Both the position numbers and the translations under genes were made by a program. Of a stretch of DNA of 64,000 bases, positions 15,885 through 24,605 are shown in pieces. The DNA is from an uncultured Bacteroidota bacterium (GTDB taxonomy: Bacteria > Bacteroidota > Bacteroidia > Bacteroidales > P3): contig CADBDA010000013.1 of the NCBI GenBank assembly GCA_902793295.1, positions 61,786 to 125,785 of the forward strand. Direction: 5' to 3'. The notes below the pieces were generated by a model. The model saw nothing but the letters and a program-made list of their open reading frames with translations, was not told the DNA's origin and made no database searches. Every line of letters begins with the position of its first letter. Position 1 is the first letter of the stretch.

Positions 15885-17006
15885 TTATAAAATGTCCATA
15901 TAATTCTCTCGCGTGATGGTCTTGACTTCCACGTCGGGATATGCTCCGAGAAAAGTTTTGCTGATTTTGGCCTTTTTCGTGGGGCTCCACTTGAATTCGT
16001 ATGCTTTCATCCGCCCGTCGCACTCTTCTATATAGTCAACTTCCTGCTGTTGCGTGGTACGCCAGAAATAAGGCTTTGCATAGGTGAGGTCGTAGTTGTT
16101 TTTCTTCAGCAGCTCACTTACCATATAGTTCTCCCACAAGATACCTATGTCGGCACGCATGTCTATTGGCGACAGGTTGCTGATAAGCGCATTGCGGATG
16201 CCGTTGTCGTAGAAATAGATTTTGCGCCCCGACTTGATTTCTGTGCGCAAATTACGGCTGAAGGCACCTAGGCGGAAAATGACCTGAGCTTGTTCCAACA
16301 GGGTGATATACTTTTCCACGGTGGCACGGTCGAGTTCCACCATTCGGCTCAGCTCGTTGGCCGACACCTCGCTGCCTACCTGGAACGCCAAAGCCTGCAA
16401 CAACCTGACCACTTTGTCGGGCCGCTTGATGCGTTCCCAAACAAGGACATCTTTGTATAGATAGCTTTCGGTGAGATTGTTCAGCACCTCGCGCTCGTTG
16501 CCTGGATTGCATACTACGTCGGGATAACTGCCAAACACCAGCCGTAGGGGGAGTTTCTGCCACTCCTGCATGGCTCCGTAGTGTGCCGCCAACTCGCCAT
16601 ACGACAAAGGGAACAAACGGTATTCCCACTTGCGTCCCGTCAAGGGCTCGTTGACCTTGTTGGCCAGATCAAGCGATGAGCTGCCCGTAATGATGAGCTG
16701 TACATCTGGAAAATTGTCCGTCAGCAATTTGCTCTTGAGCCCGATATCTTCGATGCGCTGGGCCTCGTCGATAACGACAATATCGTTTTTCCCAAGCATA
16801 CTCCGATAGCGATCCACCGTAATGTTCGCCATCAGTGTACGGGTCTCCAGATTGTCGCCGTTCATCCAAAGCACATTTTCCTGCCCTTTCAGACATTCTT
16901 TCAGCAGGGTGGTTTTGCCTACCTGACGGGCACCAATCAGCACAATAGCTTTCCCAAGGTGCATCTTTTTGGCGACTACATCGCTCATTATCCGACTAAT
17001 ATGCAT
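15885..17006 (-). CDS. AAA ATPase with DUF4143 domain
   Basis: The 373-residue protein belongs to the ATP-binding family with a C-terminal DUF4143 (PD-(D/E)XK nuclease-like) domain, often found in accessory regions. It shows the Walker A motif GARQVGKTT (25-33), the Walker B motif 'IVVIDEAQRI', and the sensor-1 stretch 'LIITGSSSLDL'. A winged-helix segment follows ('ANELSRMVELDRATVEKYI'), and then 'WENYMVSELLKK' and 'EVDYIEE...YEFKW', the nuclease-like core. The frame extends to 17033, but that codon lies inside the promoter box, so ATG 17006 is the start. The function is unknown. It is transcribed alone. Confidence 0.88.
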   Translation of the reverse strand: MHISRIMSDVVAKKMHLGKAIVLIGARQVGKTTLLKECLKGQENVLWMNGDNLETRTLMANITVDRYRSMLGKNDIVVIDEAQRIEDIGLKSKLLTDNFPDVQLIITGSSSLDLANKVNEPLTGRKWEYRLFPLSYGELAAHYGAMQEWQKLPLRLVFGSYPDVVCNPGNEREVLNNLTESYLYKDVLVWERIKRPDKVVRLLQALAFQVGSEVSANELSRMVELDRATVEKYITLLEQAQVIFRLGAFSRNLRTEIKSGRKIYFYDNGIRNALISNLSPIDMRADIGILWENYMVSELLKKNNYDLTYAKPYFWRTTQQQEVDYIEECDGRMKAYEFKWSPTKKAKISKTFLGAYPDVEVKTITRENYMDIL

Positions 17007-17029
17007 TGTTTCTGTATTAATATTATAAT

Positions 17030-17038
17030 GCAAATATA
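17030..17038 (-). promoter_or_regulatory. -7 box (TATATTTGC) of the AAA/DUF4143 gene
   Basis: TATATTTGC on the minus strand, 23 bases before ATG 17006. It excludes the upstream ATG at 17033. Confidence 0.7.
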
Positions 17039-17496
17039 CTAATTCTTGCGAATATAACCATCAAAATATTATAATATTTTGCTGAATACACTCTCAAAAA
17101 CATCAAATAATGTATCAATCTTGCACCTTGGTAGTGACTTTCCCTGAAATTGGTTGACAGATTTGGAGCGGTTGTCGGCCGAGCCGACGCCTAAGCAAAA
17201 CTGAATTGGTTCACATTGTTTGCTTCATATCCCTTATCTGGTTTACGCCGTCACGATTTTGGTTTACACTTTGCGTCACATTCACCTGTTTTTGCTTACA
17301 GCCGTCCTGTTATGGTAGACACCCTGTTTTTCATTACTGGGGGACAATCCCGAGTGACTTCTCTTTTGGAAAAATCCAGGCGGGGCTCCCATGCCGCCAG
17401 CCTAGCGACAAAAATTATCGACACTATGGCAATAATTTCGCGAAAGTGTCGTTGTAAATCCGTTTTGTAATTAGTAATACTACCTAATCTAGTTTT
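17039..17496. other. Intergenic region upstream of gltX
   Basis: These 458 bases separate the accessory region from gltX. They hold the upstream part of the ATPase promoter, an inverted repeat GTCGGC/GCCGAC at 17174-17188, and repeated GGTTTAC/GTCAC motifs at about 17240-17280. The overlapping open frames in it are hydrophobic and lack coding character. A weak -7-like TAATTTCG at 17433-17440 may serve gltX. Confidence 0.5.
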
Positions 17497-19077
17497 ATGC
17501 CACAAGAAGTTAGAGTAAGATTTGCACCGAGTCCCACAGGACCGCTCCACATCGGCGGCGTCCGCACCGCCTTGTATAACTATCTCTTCGCCCGCCAGAA
17601 CGGCGGCAAGATGATTCTCCGCATCGAAGATACCGACCAGACACGCTTTGTGCCGGGCGCCGAACAATACATCATCGAGGCCCTCACCTGGCTGGGCATC
17701 CAGTTCGACGAGGGTGTCCACATCGGCGGCCCCTATGGCCCCTACCGTCAGAGCGACCGCAAACCGATGTACAAGCAGTATGCCGACCAGCTCATCAACG
17801 ACGGCTGGGCCTACTACGCCTTCGACCGCCCCGAAGAGCTGGAAGCCAAACGCAAAGAGTATGAGGCTCAGAAGAAAACATTCCAGTACGACTGCCATAC
17901 GCGCAGCCAGATGCAGAACAGCCTGAGCCTGCCGGCCGACGAGGTGCAGCGTCGCATCGAGAGCGGCGAACCCTACGTGGTGCGCTTCAAATTCCCCGTC
18001 GACACCGAAATTACAGTCCACGACTTGATTCGCGGCGACGTGACCATGAATAGCAACTTGCTCGACGATAAGGTGCTCTTCAAGAGCGACGGCATGCCGA
18101 CCTACCATCTGGCCAATATCGTCGACGACCATACCATGAAGATCAGCCACGTCATCCGTGGCGAGGAGTGGCTGCCGTCGGCACCGCTCCACGTGATGCT
18201 CTACCGCGCCTTCGGTTGGGAGGATTCCATGCCGCAGTTCGCCCACCTGCCACTGCTGCTCAAGCCCGAGGGCAACGGCAAATTGAGCAAACGCGACGGC
18301 GACCGTCTGGGATTCCCCGTCTTCCCGCTCGACTGGCACGACCCCAAAAGCGGCGAACTGAGCAGCGGCTACCGCGAACGGGGCTACTTCCCCGAGGCGG
18401 TGGTCAACATCCTGGCCCTCTTGGGCTGGAACCCTGGCACCGAACAGGAAATCCTCTCCATGGACGACCTGATCCGCCTCTTCAACGTGGCGCATATCTC
18501 CAAAAGTGGCGCCAAGTTCAACGTCGAAAAGGCCAAGTGGTTCAATCATGAATACATGCAGATGCACTCCGACGAGGAGGTGACCGAGATGTTCCTGCCG
18601 CTCCTCAAAGAGCATGGCATCAGCGTCGCCGACAATGCCGATGCCGCACTCGACTTCGAGCATGCTGCCTTCCCCCACCAGTACATCGTCAAGGTGTGCG
18701 GCATGATGAAGGAACGCATCAATTTCATCAGCGAGATGTGGGACACCACCAGCTATTTCTTCGTGGCTCCGAACGAATACGACCCGGCGGCCATCAAGAA
18801 ACGCTGGAAACCGGGCATGACCACCCACATGGCCAAGGTGATCGAAATCCTCAACAGCGTCCCCTTCGAATACGATGCCATCCACAAGGCGCTGCTCGAC
18901 GACTATATCGTCGGCAACCAGCTGAATATGGGACAGGTGATGAACTCGCTGCGTCTCTCCGTGGTGGGCAAAACCGTCGGACCGGACATGCTTACCCTCG
19001 TCATGATGCTGGGAAAAGAGGAAACCATCCGCCGCGTACAAAGGGCCATCGACACCATCGGCGAACAGGAAGGCTGA
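17497..19077 (+). CDS. gltX: Glutamyl-tRNA synthetase
   Basis: A class I aminoacyl-tRNA synthetase that charges tRNA-Glu. The 526-residue protein starts [15 protein letters not shown], with the HIGH-type motif at 18-21 (HIGG), and carries the KMSKS-type motif KLSKR at 262-266. Between them lie the editing and zinc-like insertion regions of bacterial GltX, and the C-terminal helical anticodon-binding part follows ('[22 protein letters not shown]'). Length is slightly above the usual 470-500, as is common in Bacteroidota. The start agrees with the conserved N-terminus. A long antisense open frame covers it but has no coding features. Confidence 0.98.
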   Translation: MPQEVRVRFAPSPTGPLHIGGVRTALYNYLFARQNGGKMILRIEDTDQTRFVPGAEQYIIEALTWLGIQFDEGVHIGGPYGPYRQSDRKPMYKQYADQLINDGWAYYAFDRPEELEAKRKEYEAQKKTFQYDCHTRSQMQNSLSLPADEVQRRIESGEPYVVRFKFPVDTEITVHDLIRGDVTMNSNLLDDKVLFKSDGMPTYHLANIVDDHTMKISHVIRGEEWLPSAPLHVMLYRAFGWEDSMPQFAHLPLLLKPEGNGKLSKRDGDRLGFPVFPLDWHDPKSGELSSGYRERGYFPEAVVNILALLGWNPGTEQEILSMDDLIRLFNVAHISKSGAKFNVEKAKWFNHEYMQMHSDEEVTEMFLPLLKEHGISVADNADAALDFEHAAFPHQYIVKVCGMMKERINFISEMWDTTSYFFVAPNEYDPAAIKKRWKPGMTTHMAKVIEILNSVPFEYDAIHKALLDDYIVGNQLNMGQVMNSLRLSVVGKTVGPDMLTLVMMLGKEETIRRVQRAIDTIGEQEG

Positions 19078-19156
19078 AGCAGTCCAGCGACTTCGTGACA
19101 AATTATCGACCCTAAAATCTTTTCAATAAAAAAAACATATCAACAAAATCGCTCCC

Positions 19157-19912
19157 ATGGAAGAGAATATCACAAACCAAGAAGAACAAATCGTCAATAA
19201 CATCGAAACATCTTTAGCCCCTGAATCTGCGACTCCGGTGGCCGAGACCGAAAAATGCGAATGCAAAAGCGAGAAGAAATGCTCGTGCAAATGCCTCCCC
19301 ATCGTCAACTGCATCCTGCTGGTGGGCCTCATCCTGCTCTACATCTTCCACTTCACCGGTATTGGCGCCAAAAGCCACAGCCTGGTGAATGCCGATGCCA
19401 AGCAGCCGGTGGTGTCGGGCGAAGGCGGTCTGACCATCGCTTATATCAACACCGACACGCTGATGGCCAAATATCAGTACGCCATCGATCTGCAGAAGCA
19501 GCTTCAGGACTTCCAGTCCGCCAAGGAAAGCAGCTACAAGCAGCAGATTTCCCAGTTCCAGAAGGACTATGAGGCCTACATCAAGAACGGCGGCGAGAAC
19601 ATGACCCTCAGCCAGCAGCAGACCAAAGAAAAAGAACTGCAGGAACGCTCTCAGCGCTTGCAGAGCCTCGAGGCTCAGTACGCTCAAGAGGTGGCACAGA
19701 AGACGCTGACCGAAAGTGAGAAAATGACGCATGCCGTCTACAACTTCATCCGCGACTACAATGCCCAGAACCAGAAATTCACCCTCATCCTGTCTCGCTC
19801 CTTCAGCAGCAGCCCCATCCTCTATGGCGACGAGGGTATGGACATCACCGACGAGATTGTCAAAGGCCTTAACGACGAATACGCCAAGGTGAAAGCCGAT
19901 GAGAAGAAATAA
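19157..19912 (+). CDS. Membrane-anchored OmpH/Skp-like protein
   Basis: The 251-residue protein has an acidic cytoplasmic N-terminus and a cysteine cluster KCECKSEKKCSCKC (Cys34, 36, 42, 44, 46, with Cys52 further on). A single membrane segment follows (about 47-68), then an OmpH/Skp-like periplasmic domain starting 'IAYINTDTLMAKYQYA' with a long charged coiled coil ('QQTKEKELQERSQRLQSLEAQ'). Skp-family proteins hold unfolded outer-membrane proteins in the periplasm. Here a membrane anchor and a Cys-rich cytosolic tail replace the usual cleaved signal peptide. It follows gltX by 79 bases and ends in a strong terminator. Confidence 0.85.
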   Translation: MEENITNQEEQIVNNIETSLAPESATPVAETEKCECKSEKKCSCKCLPIVNCILLVGLILLYIFHFTGIGAKSHSLVNADAKQPVVSGEGGLTIAYINTDTLMAKYQYAIDLQKQLQDFQSAKESSYKQQISQFQKDYEAYIKNGGENMTLSQQQTKEKELQERSQRLQSLEAQYAQEVAQKTLTESEKMTHAVYNFIRDYNAQNQKFTLILSRSFSSSPILYGDEGMDITDEIVKGLNDEYAKVKADEKK

Positions 19913-19933
19913 GCCCTTCCGAGGCCACGCCAT

Positions 19934-19978
19934 AAAAAGAAACAGCATCCGATGTCCAACTGGATGCTGTTTCTTTTT
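19934..19978. terminator. Strong bidirectional terminator
   Basis: A perfect 17-bp stem (19934-19950 with 19962-19978) with an 11-base loop starts with five A and ends with five T, so it serves both the OmpH-like gene and the convergent gene at 20021. Confidence 0.92.
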
Positions 19979-20020
19979 GATTCAAGTCCTTATATCCCGC
20001 TCGCAACAGGCGTGTGCGGC

Positions 20021-20812
20021 TTAGAGGAGCTCCAATTCGTCGGCTGTGATGTAGAATGTGCCCGTGTCTCCCGTGGTGCTGCCAATGTAGCGGTAGGCAA
20101 TGCCTTTATGGCTCTGTTTGCACAATTTGATAAATGTTTTGAGGGTTACGTCGGCGTCTTGTGAGGCTTTCAGCTCGTCAATGAGCGACTGATGTATCAG
20201 ATCCTCGTTGGCTTTCATCAGATCGATGGAAGCATAGTCTTCGTCGACATCATAATAATAAACCACATAGTTGCCTTCAATGGCGATTTTGCTCCACACA
20301 AGGCCGTTGCCAATAACCATCGGACACTGGGTATTGCTGCTCTGTACATTCATCTCGAGCAGTTTCTCAACGTCGACAACGGTCGATGGAGTGTTCTTGA
20401 TTTCTTTCAAATCGTCGGGAGTGAGGCTGACCTTGACGGATTGGCCGCTGTTTTTGCCAATGAAACGGTAGGTGATGCCTTTGTTGTACTTGGAGAACTC
20501 GTCAATGAGCAGTTTCACATTGGGGTCGTCTTTCTGAGCCAGCATCGACTGCTTCATCGTCTGTCTCAACTGGTCGGGTTGTTGCTGCAATGTTTTTATG
20601 TCCACAAACTCTTCGTTGCATTGGATGGTGAATTCGATGTTGCCGTCGACCTGATTCACCTCAGTCATGTCGCCCATCGTACCTAATGAAATGGGTAGGA
20701 TCTGACGGATTTCTTTAACGAGGGTTTTTACTTGGCCTTGTGCGTTGTACGGTGTCAGACCCATGCTGACAAGCACCAGTCCAACGAAGACTACGAATAA
20801 TTTTTTTTTCAT
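20021..20812 (-). CDS. Secreted protein with two related halves
   Basis: This 263-residue protein has a signal peptide (MKKKLFVVFVGLVLVSMGLT) and is probably periplasmic. The mature sequence has two similar units. Unit 1 ends 'LLIDEFSKYNKGITYRFIG' then 'VKVSLTPDDLKEI'. Unit 2 ends 'TFIKLCKQSHKGIAYRYIG' then 'TFYITADELELL'. Each unit starts with a beta-rich stretch of alternating acidic residues and includes a helix with 'LRQTMKQSML' or 'IHQSLIDELK'. I do not recognise the family. The gene is upstream of the shared terminator at 19934-19978, and the barrel gene 110 bases upstream is on the same strand. Confidence 0.75.
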   Translation of the reverse strand: MKKKLFVVFVGLVLVSMGLTPYNAQGQVKTLVKEIRQILPISLGTMGDMTEVNQVDGNIEFTIQCNEEFVDIKTLQQQPDQLRQTMKQSMLAQKDDPNVKLLIDEFSKYNKGITYRFIGKNSGQSVKVSLTPDDLKEIKNTPSTVVDVEKLLEMNVQSSNTQCPMVIGNGLVWSKIAIEGNYVVYYYDVDEDYASIDLMKANEDLIHQSLIDELKASQDADVTLKTFIKLCKQSHKGIAYRYIGSTTGDTGTFYITADELELL

Positions 20813-20922
20813 AAGGAATTGTTGTTTTTGTGATGATAAAGGGACGACGTCTGTTTTGAAGTCGATGCCGACGGGGCATAGGCTTCACAGAACTTTTGAT
20901 TGTTCGAACTGCAAACAAAAAA

Positions 20923-21711
20923 TTATCGGTTGATGGGCAGCTGATAGCCGATGCCAAGCATGATGGCTTGGTTGGTGCCGGTGTAGGCGTTGCGGTTGTC
21001 GTTGGTGGTGGTGCCAGAACCGGAGCCGTCGCCTGTTCCATCGCCCGTCCCGTTGCTGTATACCACACCGTTGAGCACGTCGTCTTCACGCATCAGGGCA
21101 ATGAAGCCGTGGTCCAGATAGAGGTCGAAGGTGAAATTGTGCCACTGGTAGGCCAAACCGAGCACCACTCCGACATCGATACGGCGCATGTGCTGGAAGG
21201 AACGGCGGTCGTTTTTGTCGCCGGTGATGTAGGTGTCGTAGTTGTGGGTGCGTTGCGGCATGCCGGGCGTTACCTTGCGGTCCCACAACCGTCCGAAAAG
21301 TCCCACATTGAACGTCGGTCCCAGATAGAAACTCACGTAGTTGCCGGCGGGCAGCTGCGGTATCTCGTATTTGAAGCCGGCCAGCACGGGTATCTGCGCA
21401 TACCAGTTGTGGTAGAATCCTTGTCGCACCGAGAGCATGTCGACCCATACCTGACGGAAGTTGGTTCCGCGGCGGACGATATTGAAACCGAATTCAAGGT
21501 AGATATTCTCGGCCCAGGGGTTCTTCCATTCGGTGAACATATAGTCGACATAACCGCCCAGATTGAATCCCAAAATGGGGGAGTGGGTCAAAAGGTCGTC
21601 GGAAACATAGGAGACACCGTTGCTCAGTCGGGCACCATAGCGAACAAACTGCGCTTGGGCGCTGACTTGTAGCATAACGGCAAAAGCCAAAAGTACCAGT
21701 AGCTTCTTCAT
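20923..21711 (-). CDS. Outer-membrane beta-barrel protein (PorT-like)
   Basis: The 262-residue protein has a signal peptide (MKKLLVLLAFAVMLQVSAQA) and many short alternating strands ending in a terminal aromatic-rich strand ('AIMLGIGYQLPINR'), as in outer-membrane beta-barrels of the PorT-like type. Conserved-looking stretches are 'FNLGGYVDYMF', 'VLAGFKYEIPQLPAGNYVSFY' and 'YLGPTFNVGLFG'. A Gly/Asp/Thr-rich loop (GTGDGTGDGSGSGTTTNDN) near residue 230 looks like an expanded extracellular loop. Substrate or partner is unknown. Confidence 0.72.
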   Translation of the reverse strand: MKKLLVLLAFAVMLQVSAQAQFVRYGARLSNGVSYVSDDLLTHSPILGFNLGGYVDYMFTEWKNPWAENIYLEFGFNIVRRGTNFRQVWVDMLSVRQGFYHNWYAQIPVLAGFKYEIPQLPAGNYVSFYLGPTFNVGLFGRLWDRKVTPGMPQRTHNYDTYITGDKNDRRSFQHMRRIDVGVVLGLAYQWHNFTFDLYLDHGFIALMREDDVLNGVVYSNGTGDGTGDGSGSGTTTNDNRNAYTGTNQAIMLGIGYQLPINR

Positions 21712-21740
21712 CTGATATATTTTATTAATACTTAATGTTT

Positions 21741-21758
21741 TGGGATATAATTATCCCA
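21741..21758. promoter_or_regulatory. Inverted repeat near the barrel-gene transcription start
   Basis: TGGGATA and TATCCCA (7-bp arms, 4-base spacer) lie between the -7 box at 21771-21779 and the start at 21711, close to the expected transcription start. It could be an operator or a 5' hairpin. Confidence 0.4.
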
Positions 21759-21770
21759 AGCTATTGCAGT

Positions 21771-21779
21771 ACAAAAATA
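21771..21779 (-). promoter_or_regulatory. -7 box (TATTTTTGT) of the barrel gene
   Basis: TATTTTTGT on the minus strand matches TAnnTTTG and lies 60 bases before the start at 21711. Confidence 0.55.
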
Positions 21780-21860
21780 CAAAAAATCCTTAACAATTCA
21801 GATTTTTTTGCAAAAAAGTTTCTGTCACAGCGTGGTTTGGGGGTGAAAAAGGCGGTCGGG

Positions 21861-22970
21861 CTATGGGGCGGGAATGGTGTCGGTGGGGAGGGCGTCGATG
21901 ATGTTGAAGTCATTGGTCCTGTTGCCGATACCGAAGTCGATAGTGCCGCCGTTGGCATCGACGTTAATCTTGACGGGTGCGCCCATCACCAGCGGAAGGT
22001 TCACGTCGCCGTGGCCGGCGGGGAAGCCGCACAATACGGGGATGTCATAGTCCTTCAGATAGGTGTGGAGCATCTCCTCCACAGAGGCATAGTCCATGTC
22101 GGTGCCACAACCGGAGAAGTCGCCCAGCACAATGCCACGGCAGTTGGCCAGCAGACCGCGTTTGACCATCATGTTGAAGAGTCGGTCGATATTGCGGTAG
22201 GGTTCGTCAATTTCCTCGATGAAAAGGATGATGTCTTGGTGCTGCAGTATGTCGGCCACGGTTCCTGCCAGTGGGGTGTAGGTGCATAGGTTGCCGCCCA
22301 CCAGTGTTCCGGTGGCTTGTCCGGGGTGGTTGTAGGGGTGGGGGGGCACATGGTAGCGGGGCATGACGCCACGCAGCATGTCGCGCAACAGCGTGGTCGG
22401 ATAGCCTTCGCCGTTCGCTGCGGCCATGCCGCCGCTCATGATGCCGTGGATACTCATGACGCCGGCGCTCACCGCCATGGCGTGAAGGGTGGTGATGTCG
22501 CTATAGCCGACAATCCATTTGGGGTGCGCTGTCAGATACTCCAGCGGCAGCGTGTTGATGAAATGCAGCGTCCCGTAGCCGCCGCGGTTGCAGACAATGG
22601 CTTTGATGTCGGGGTCGGACAGGGCTTTGCGCAGGTCGTCCAGACGTTGCTCGTCGGTGCCGGCATATTTGCCCATGAAGGTCTTGTCGACATTGTCGCC
22701 AATCACCGGAATGTAGCCCCACGAGCGGATGATTTCGGCGGCCTGGTTCACCTTGGCGGTGTCGCAATAGTAGGATGGGGAGAGAAGCGCCACTTTGTCG
22801 CCGGGGCGCAGAAATTGGGGCATGCTGCAATGCAATGGATTGCTCGCTTGTGAGGGGGCATTCATGGAACTATGGATTAGGCTTCTGTCGCTGCACGATT
22901 GCAGACCTTGCATCAAAAACAGGACAAAAGTGACAACTATTATTTTCTGTATGTGTAGCGAATTCTTCAT
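21861..22970 (-). CDS. ldcA: LD-carboxypeptidase (peptidase S66), lipoprotein
   Basis: A murein-recycling LD-carboxypeptidase that removes the terminal D-alanine from tetrapeptides. The 369-residue protein has a lipoprotein signal (lipidated Cys26 in GLQSC), unlike the cytoplasmic E. coli enzyme. The catalytic Ser lies in IVGYSDITTLH, and the oxyanion and Glu/His region includes 'GTLVGGNLCTY', 'FIEEIDEPYRNIDR' and 'LCGFPAGHGDVNLPL'. The RGGYG motif (CNRGGYGTLHF) is typical of the family. Length matches. Lipidation suggests periplasmic action on peptidoglycan. Confidence 0.93.
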   Translation of the reverse strand: MKNSLHIQKIIVVTFVLFLMQGLQSCSDRSLIHSSMNAPSQASNPLHCSMPQFLRPGDKVALLSPSYYCDTAKVNQAAEIIRSWGYIPVIGDNVDKTFMGKYAGTDEQRLDDLRKALSDPDIKAIVCNRGGYGTLHFINTLPLEYLTAHPKWIVGYSDITTLHAMAVSAGVMSIHGIMSGGMAAANGEGYPTTLLRDMLRGVMPRYHVPPHPYNHPGQATGTLVGGNLCTYTPLAGTVADILQHQDIILFIEEIDEPYRNIDRLFNMMVKRGLLANCRGIVLGDFSGCGTDMDYASVEEMLHTYLKDYDIPVLCGFPAGHGDVNLPLVMGAPVKINVDANGGTIDFGIGNRTNDFNIIDALPTDTIPAP

Positions 22971-23145
22971 CTCAGTGACTGTCTTTCTCTGTTAACGCCA
23001 CCTCCGACGAATTATTGTTGTTCCAGAACAAATAATTGTAATGGACGTCCACCTTGCCACCGTGCAGCGTCGAACCTGGCGAAGGTCATGTCAGCGAAAA
23101 GTGTCCGTCAGTCACACGACGGGTGATGACGATGCGCGTTTGCGG

Positions 23146-24567
23146 TCAGCGGATCACAAGCTTCTTGGTGAAGCTGCCGCCGACGGTGTGGACCACGACG
23201 AAATAGACACCGGCAGTCCAGTTGCGTGTGTCGACAGAGAGGGCGTGGCCGTTTGCCTTTTTGTTCAGCTTGTGGCGTCCTTGCGAGTCGACAATCTCGA
23301 TGGCGTTTATCTCAAACGACGAGACAACCTGCACATAGTCGTCGGCGGGATTGGGGATAAGGTTGACATACAAATCCAGCCCATAGGGAATCCCAGTGCC
23401 GTGAGAGGAGGCGGTGTCGCAGATGTTGAAATTGAGCGGTTCGCTCCAATCGCTGAATACGATGCTGTCGTGGTTGCACACGGCGCGGATATAGGCCACA
23501 TAGTCGGTGCAGGTGTCCAGATTGGTGATGTTGGTGACGGGAAGGGGGCAATGGAGGATGGAGCCGTCATCGGGTTCGGTGCCGGCTGGGCCGTAGCTGA
23601 CCTGCCACGAGTTGTGTTCCGCGTTGGTGCTCCACAGCAGGATGGCATTGTTTTCGCCCCTGTCGCCGAGACGGAAATTCTCTACCGAAGGACATTGGTA
23701 AGGTGGGATGATATAACTTGAATCGATGACGATGATAGGGAAGATAAGTGTAAAATAAGGGCTCTCCTCCCATTTCCAAACGGACAAGGCTTGGTTGGTG
23801 TCTCCGTTGCTCCACCAAATGTCACGAAATTTGTGCAGGAAACTTGTCTGTTGGCAGAAGTCGGTGCATTGACTTGAAAATTCCTGTTTTGCAATAACTG
23901 TATCCCAATAATAGGTTACGGGCGCTATGCGGAAACCGTGAGGATTGGACCATTCTGCATGGGGGTTATAAGTCCATGTATAAAGATTTTCAATGGTATA
24001 GCCAATATAAAAAGAATCGTGGACGGTAACGGGTTTGTCGAAGTAGTATTCGCGGATGTTTATGTATTTGTTGGAGTCGGGGGTCATATAACAGCAAGGG
24101 TATGGGATGCCAGTCCATAATTCATTGGCACCCGAACGAACTGGAACTTTCATTTTCCTTCTTGGCGTATACCAGTCGTATTCCACCTCCTTCAGCATGA
24201 CAAAGCTTCCCCCGCTGGCTTCATACAGCCGCATATATTCCGGTTGGGGAATGTCAAAAAGATCGTCCTCGTATGCGCCAGCCCTCTTCATAACGGCCGA
24301 GGTGGCGATGCCGATAATCTGCAATGGTTCGTCAGTGTAATTGTATTGGAGATATTCACCATGAATCCAGGGACCTATACATGAGGCATGCAGTCTTTTG
24401 GAGGTGTCAGCCAGCCAAACATCGCTCCACCACTGGTAGTAATAGATGGGTGAACGGCCGACAATGGTGTCTCCGACATGGTGGTATTCGGACTGTGTCT
24501 GGGCCTGAATAGTCAGGCTGGGCAACAGGACAAAAACAAACAATATTGTAATGACGATTTTTTTCAT
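23146..24567 (-). CDS. Secreted protein with FnIII-like region and T9SS type A sorting tail
   Basis: This 473-residue protein has a signal peptide (MKKIVITILFVFVLLPSLTIQA), an aromatic-rich domain of unknown type (about 25-290), a fibronectin-III-like segment ('AILLWSTNAEHNSWQVSYGPAG', 'YVAYIRAVCNHDSIVFSDWS'), and a C-terminal domain from about 398 ('LIPNPADDYVQVVSS' to 'GVYFVVVHTVGGSFTKKLVIR'). That tail is the type A sorting signal recognised by T9SS, which exports and anchors proteins on the cell surface. The gene at 24606 is 38 bases upstream on the same strand, so they are likely cotranscribed. The ligand is unknown. Confidence 0.88.
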   Translation of the reverse strand: MKKIVITILFVFVLLPSLTIQAQTQSEYHHVGDTIVGRSPIYYYQWWSDVWLADTSKRLHASCIGPWIHGEYLQYNYTDEPLQIIGIATSAVMKRAGAYEDDLFDIPQPEYMRLYEASGGSFVMLKEVEYDWYTPRRKMKVPVRSGANELWTGIPYPCCYMTPDSNKYINIREYYFDKPVTVHDSFYIGYTIENLYTWTYNPHAEWSNPHGFRIAPVTYYWDTVIAKQEFSSQCTDFCQQTSFLHKFRDIWWSNGDTNQALSVWKWEESPYFTLIFPIIVIDSSYIIPPYQCPSVENFRLGDRGENNAILLWSTNAEHNSWQVSYGPAGTEPDDGSILHCPLPVTNITNLDTCTDYVAYIRAVCNHDSIVFSDWSEPLNFNICDTASSHGTGIPYGLDLYVNLIPNPADDYVQVVSSFEINAIEIVDSQGRHKLNKKANGHALSVDTRNWTAGVYFVVVHTVGGSFTKKLVIR

Positions 24568-24605
24568 GACAGTATGATTTTCTGGTTGATAATGAGTCTT
24601 TTTTT

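Noticed and set aside
17206..17457. Hydrophobic short frames before gltX
   Set aside because: They are overlapping, poor in coding features and without a convincing start.
17296..19101. 601-residue open frame antisense to gltX
   Set aside because: It has no motifs or promoter and mirrors the GC-rich codons of gltX, which is certain.
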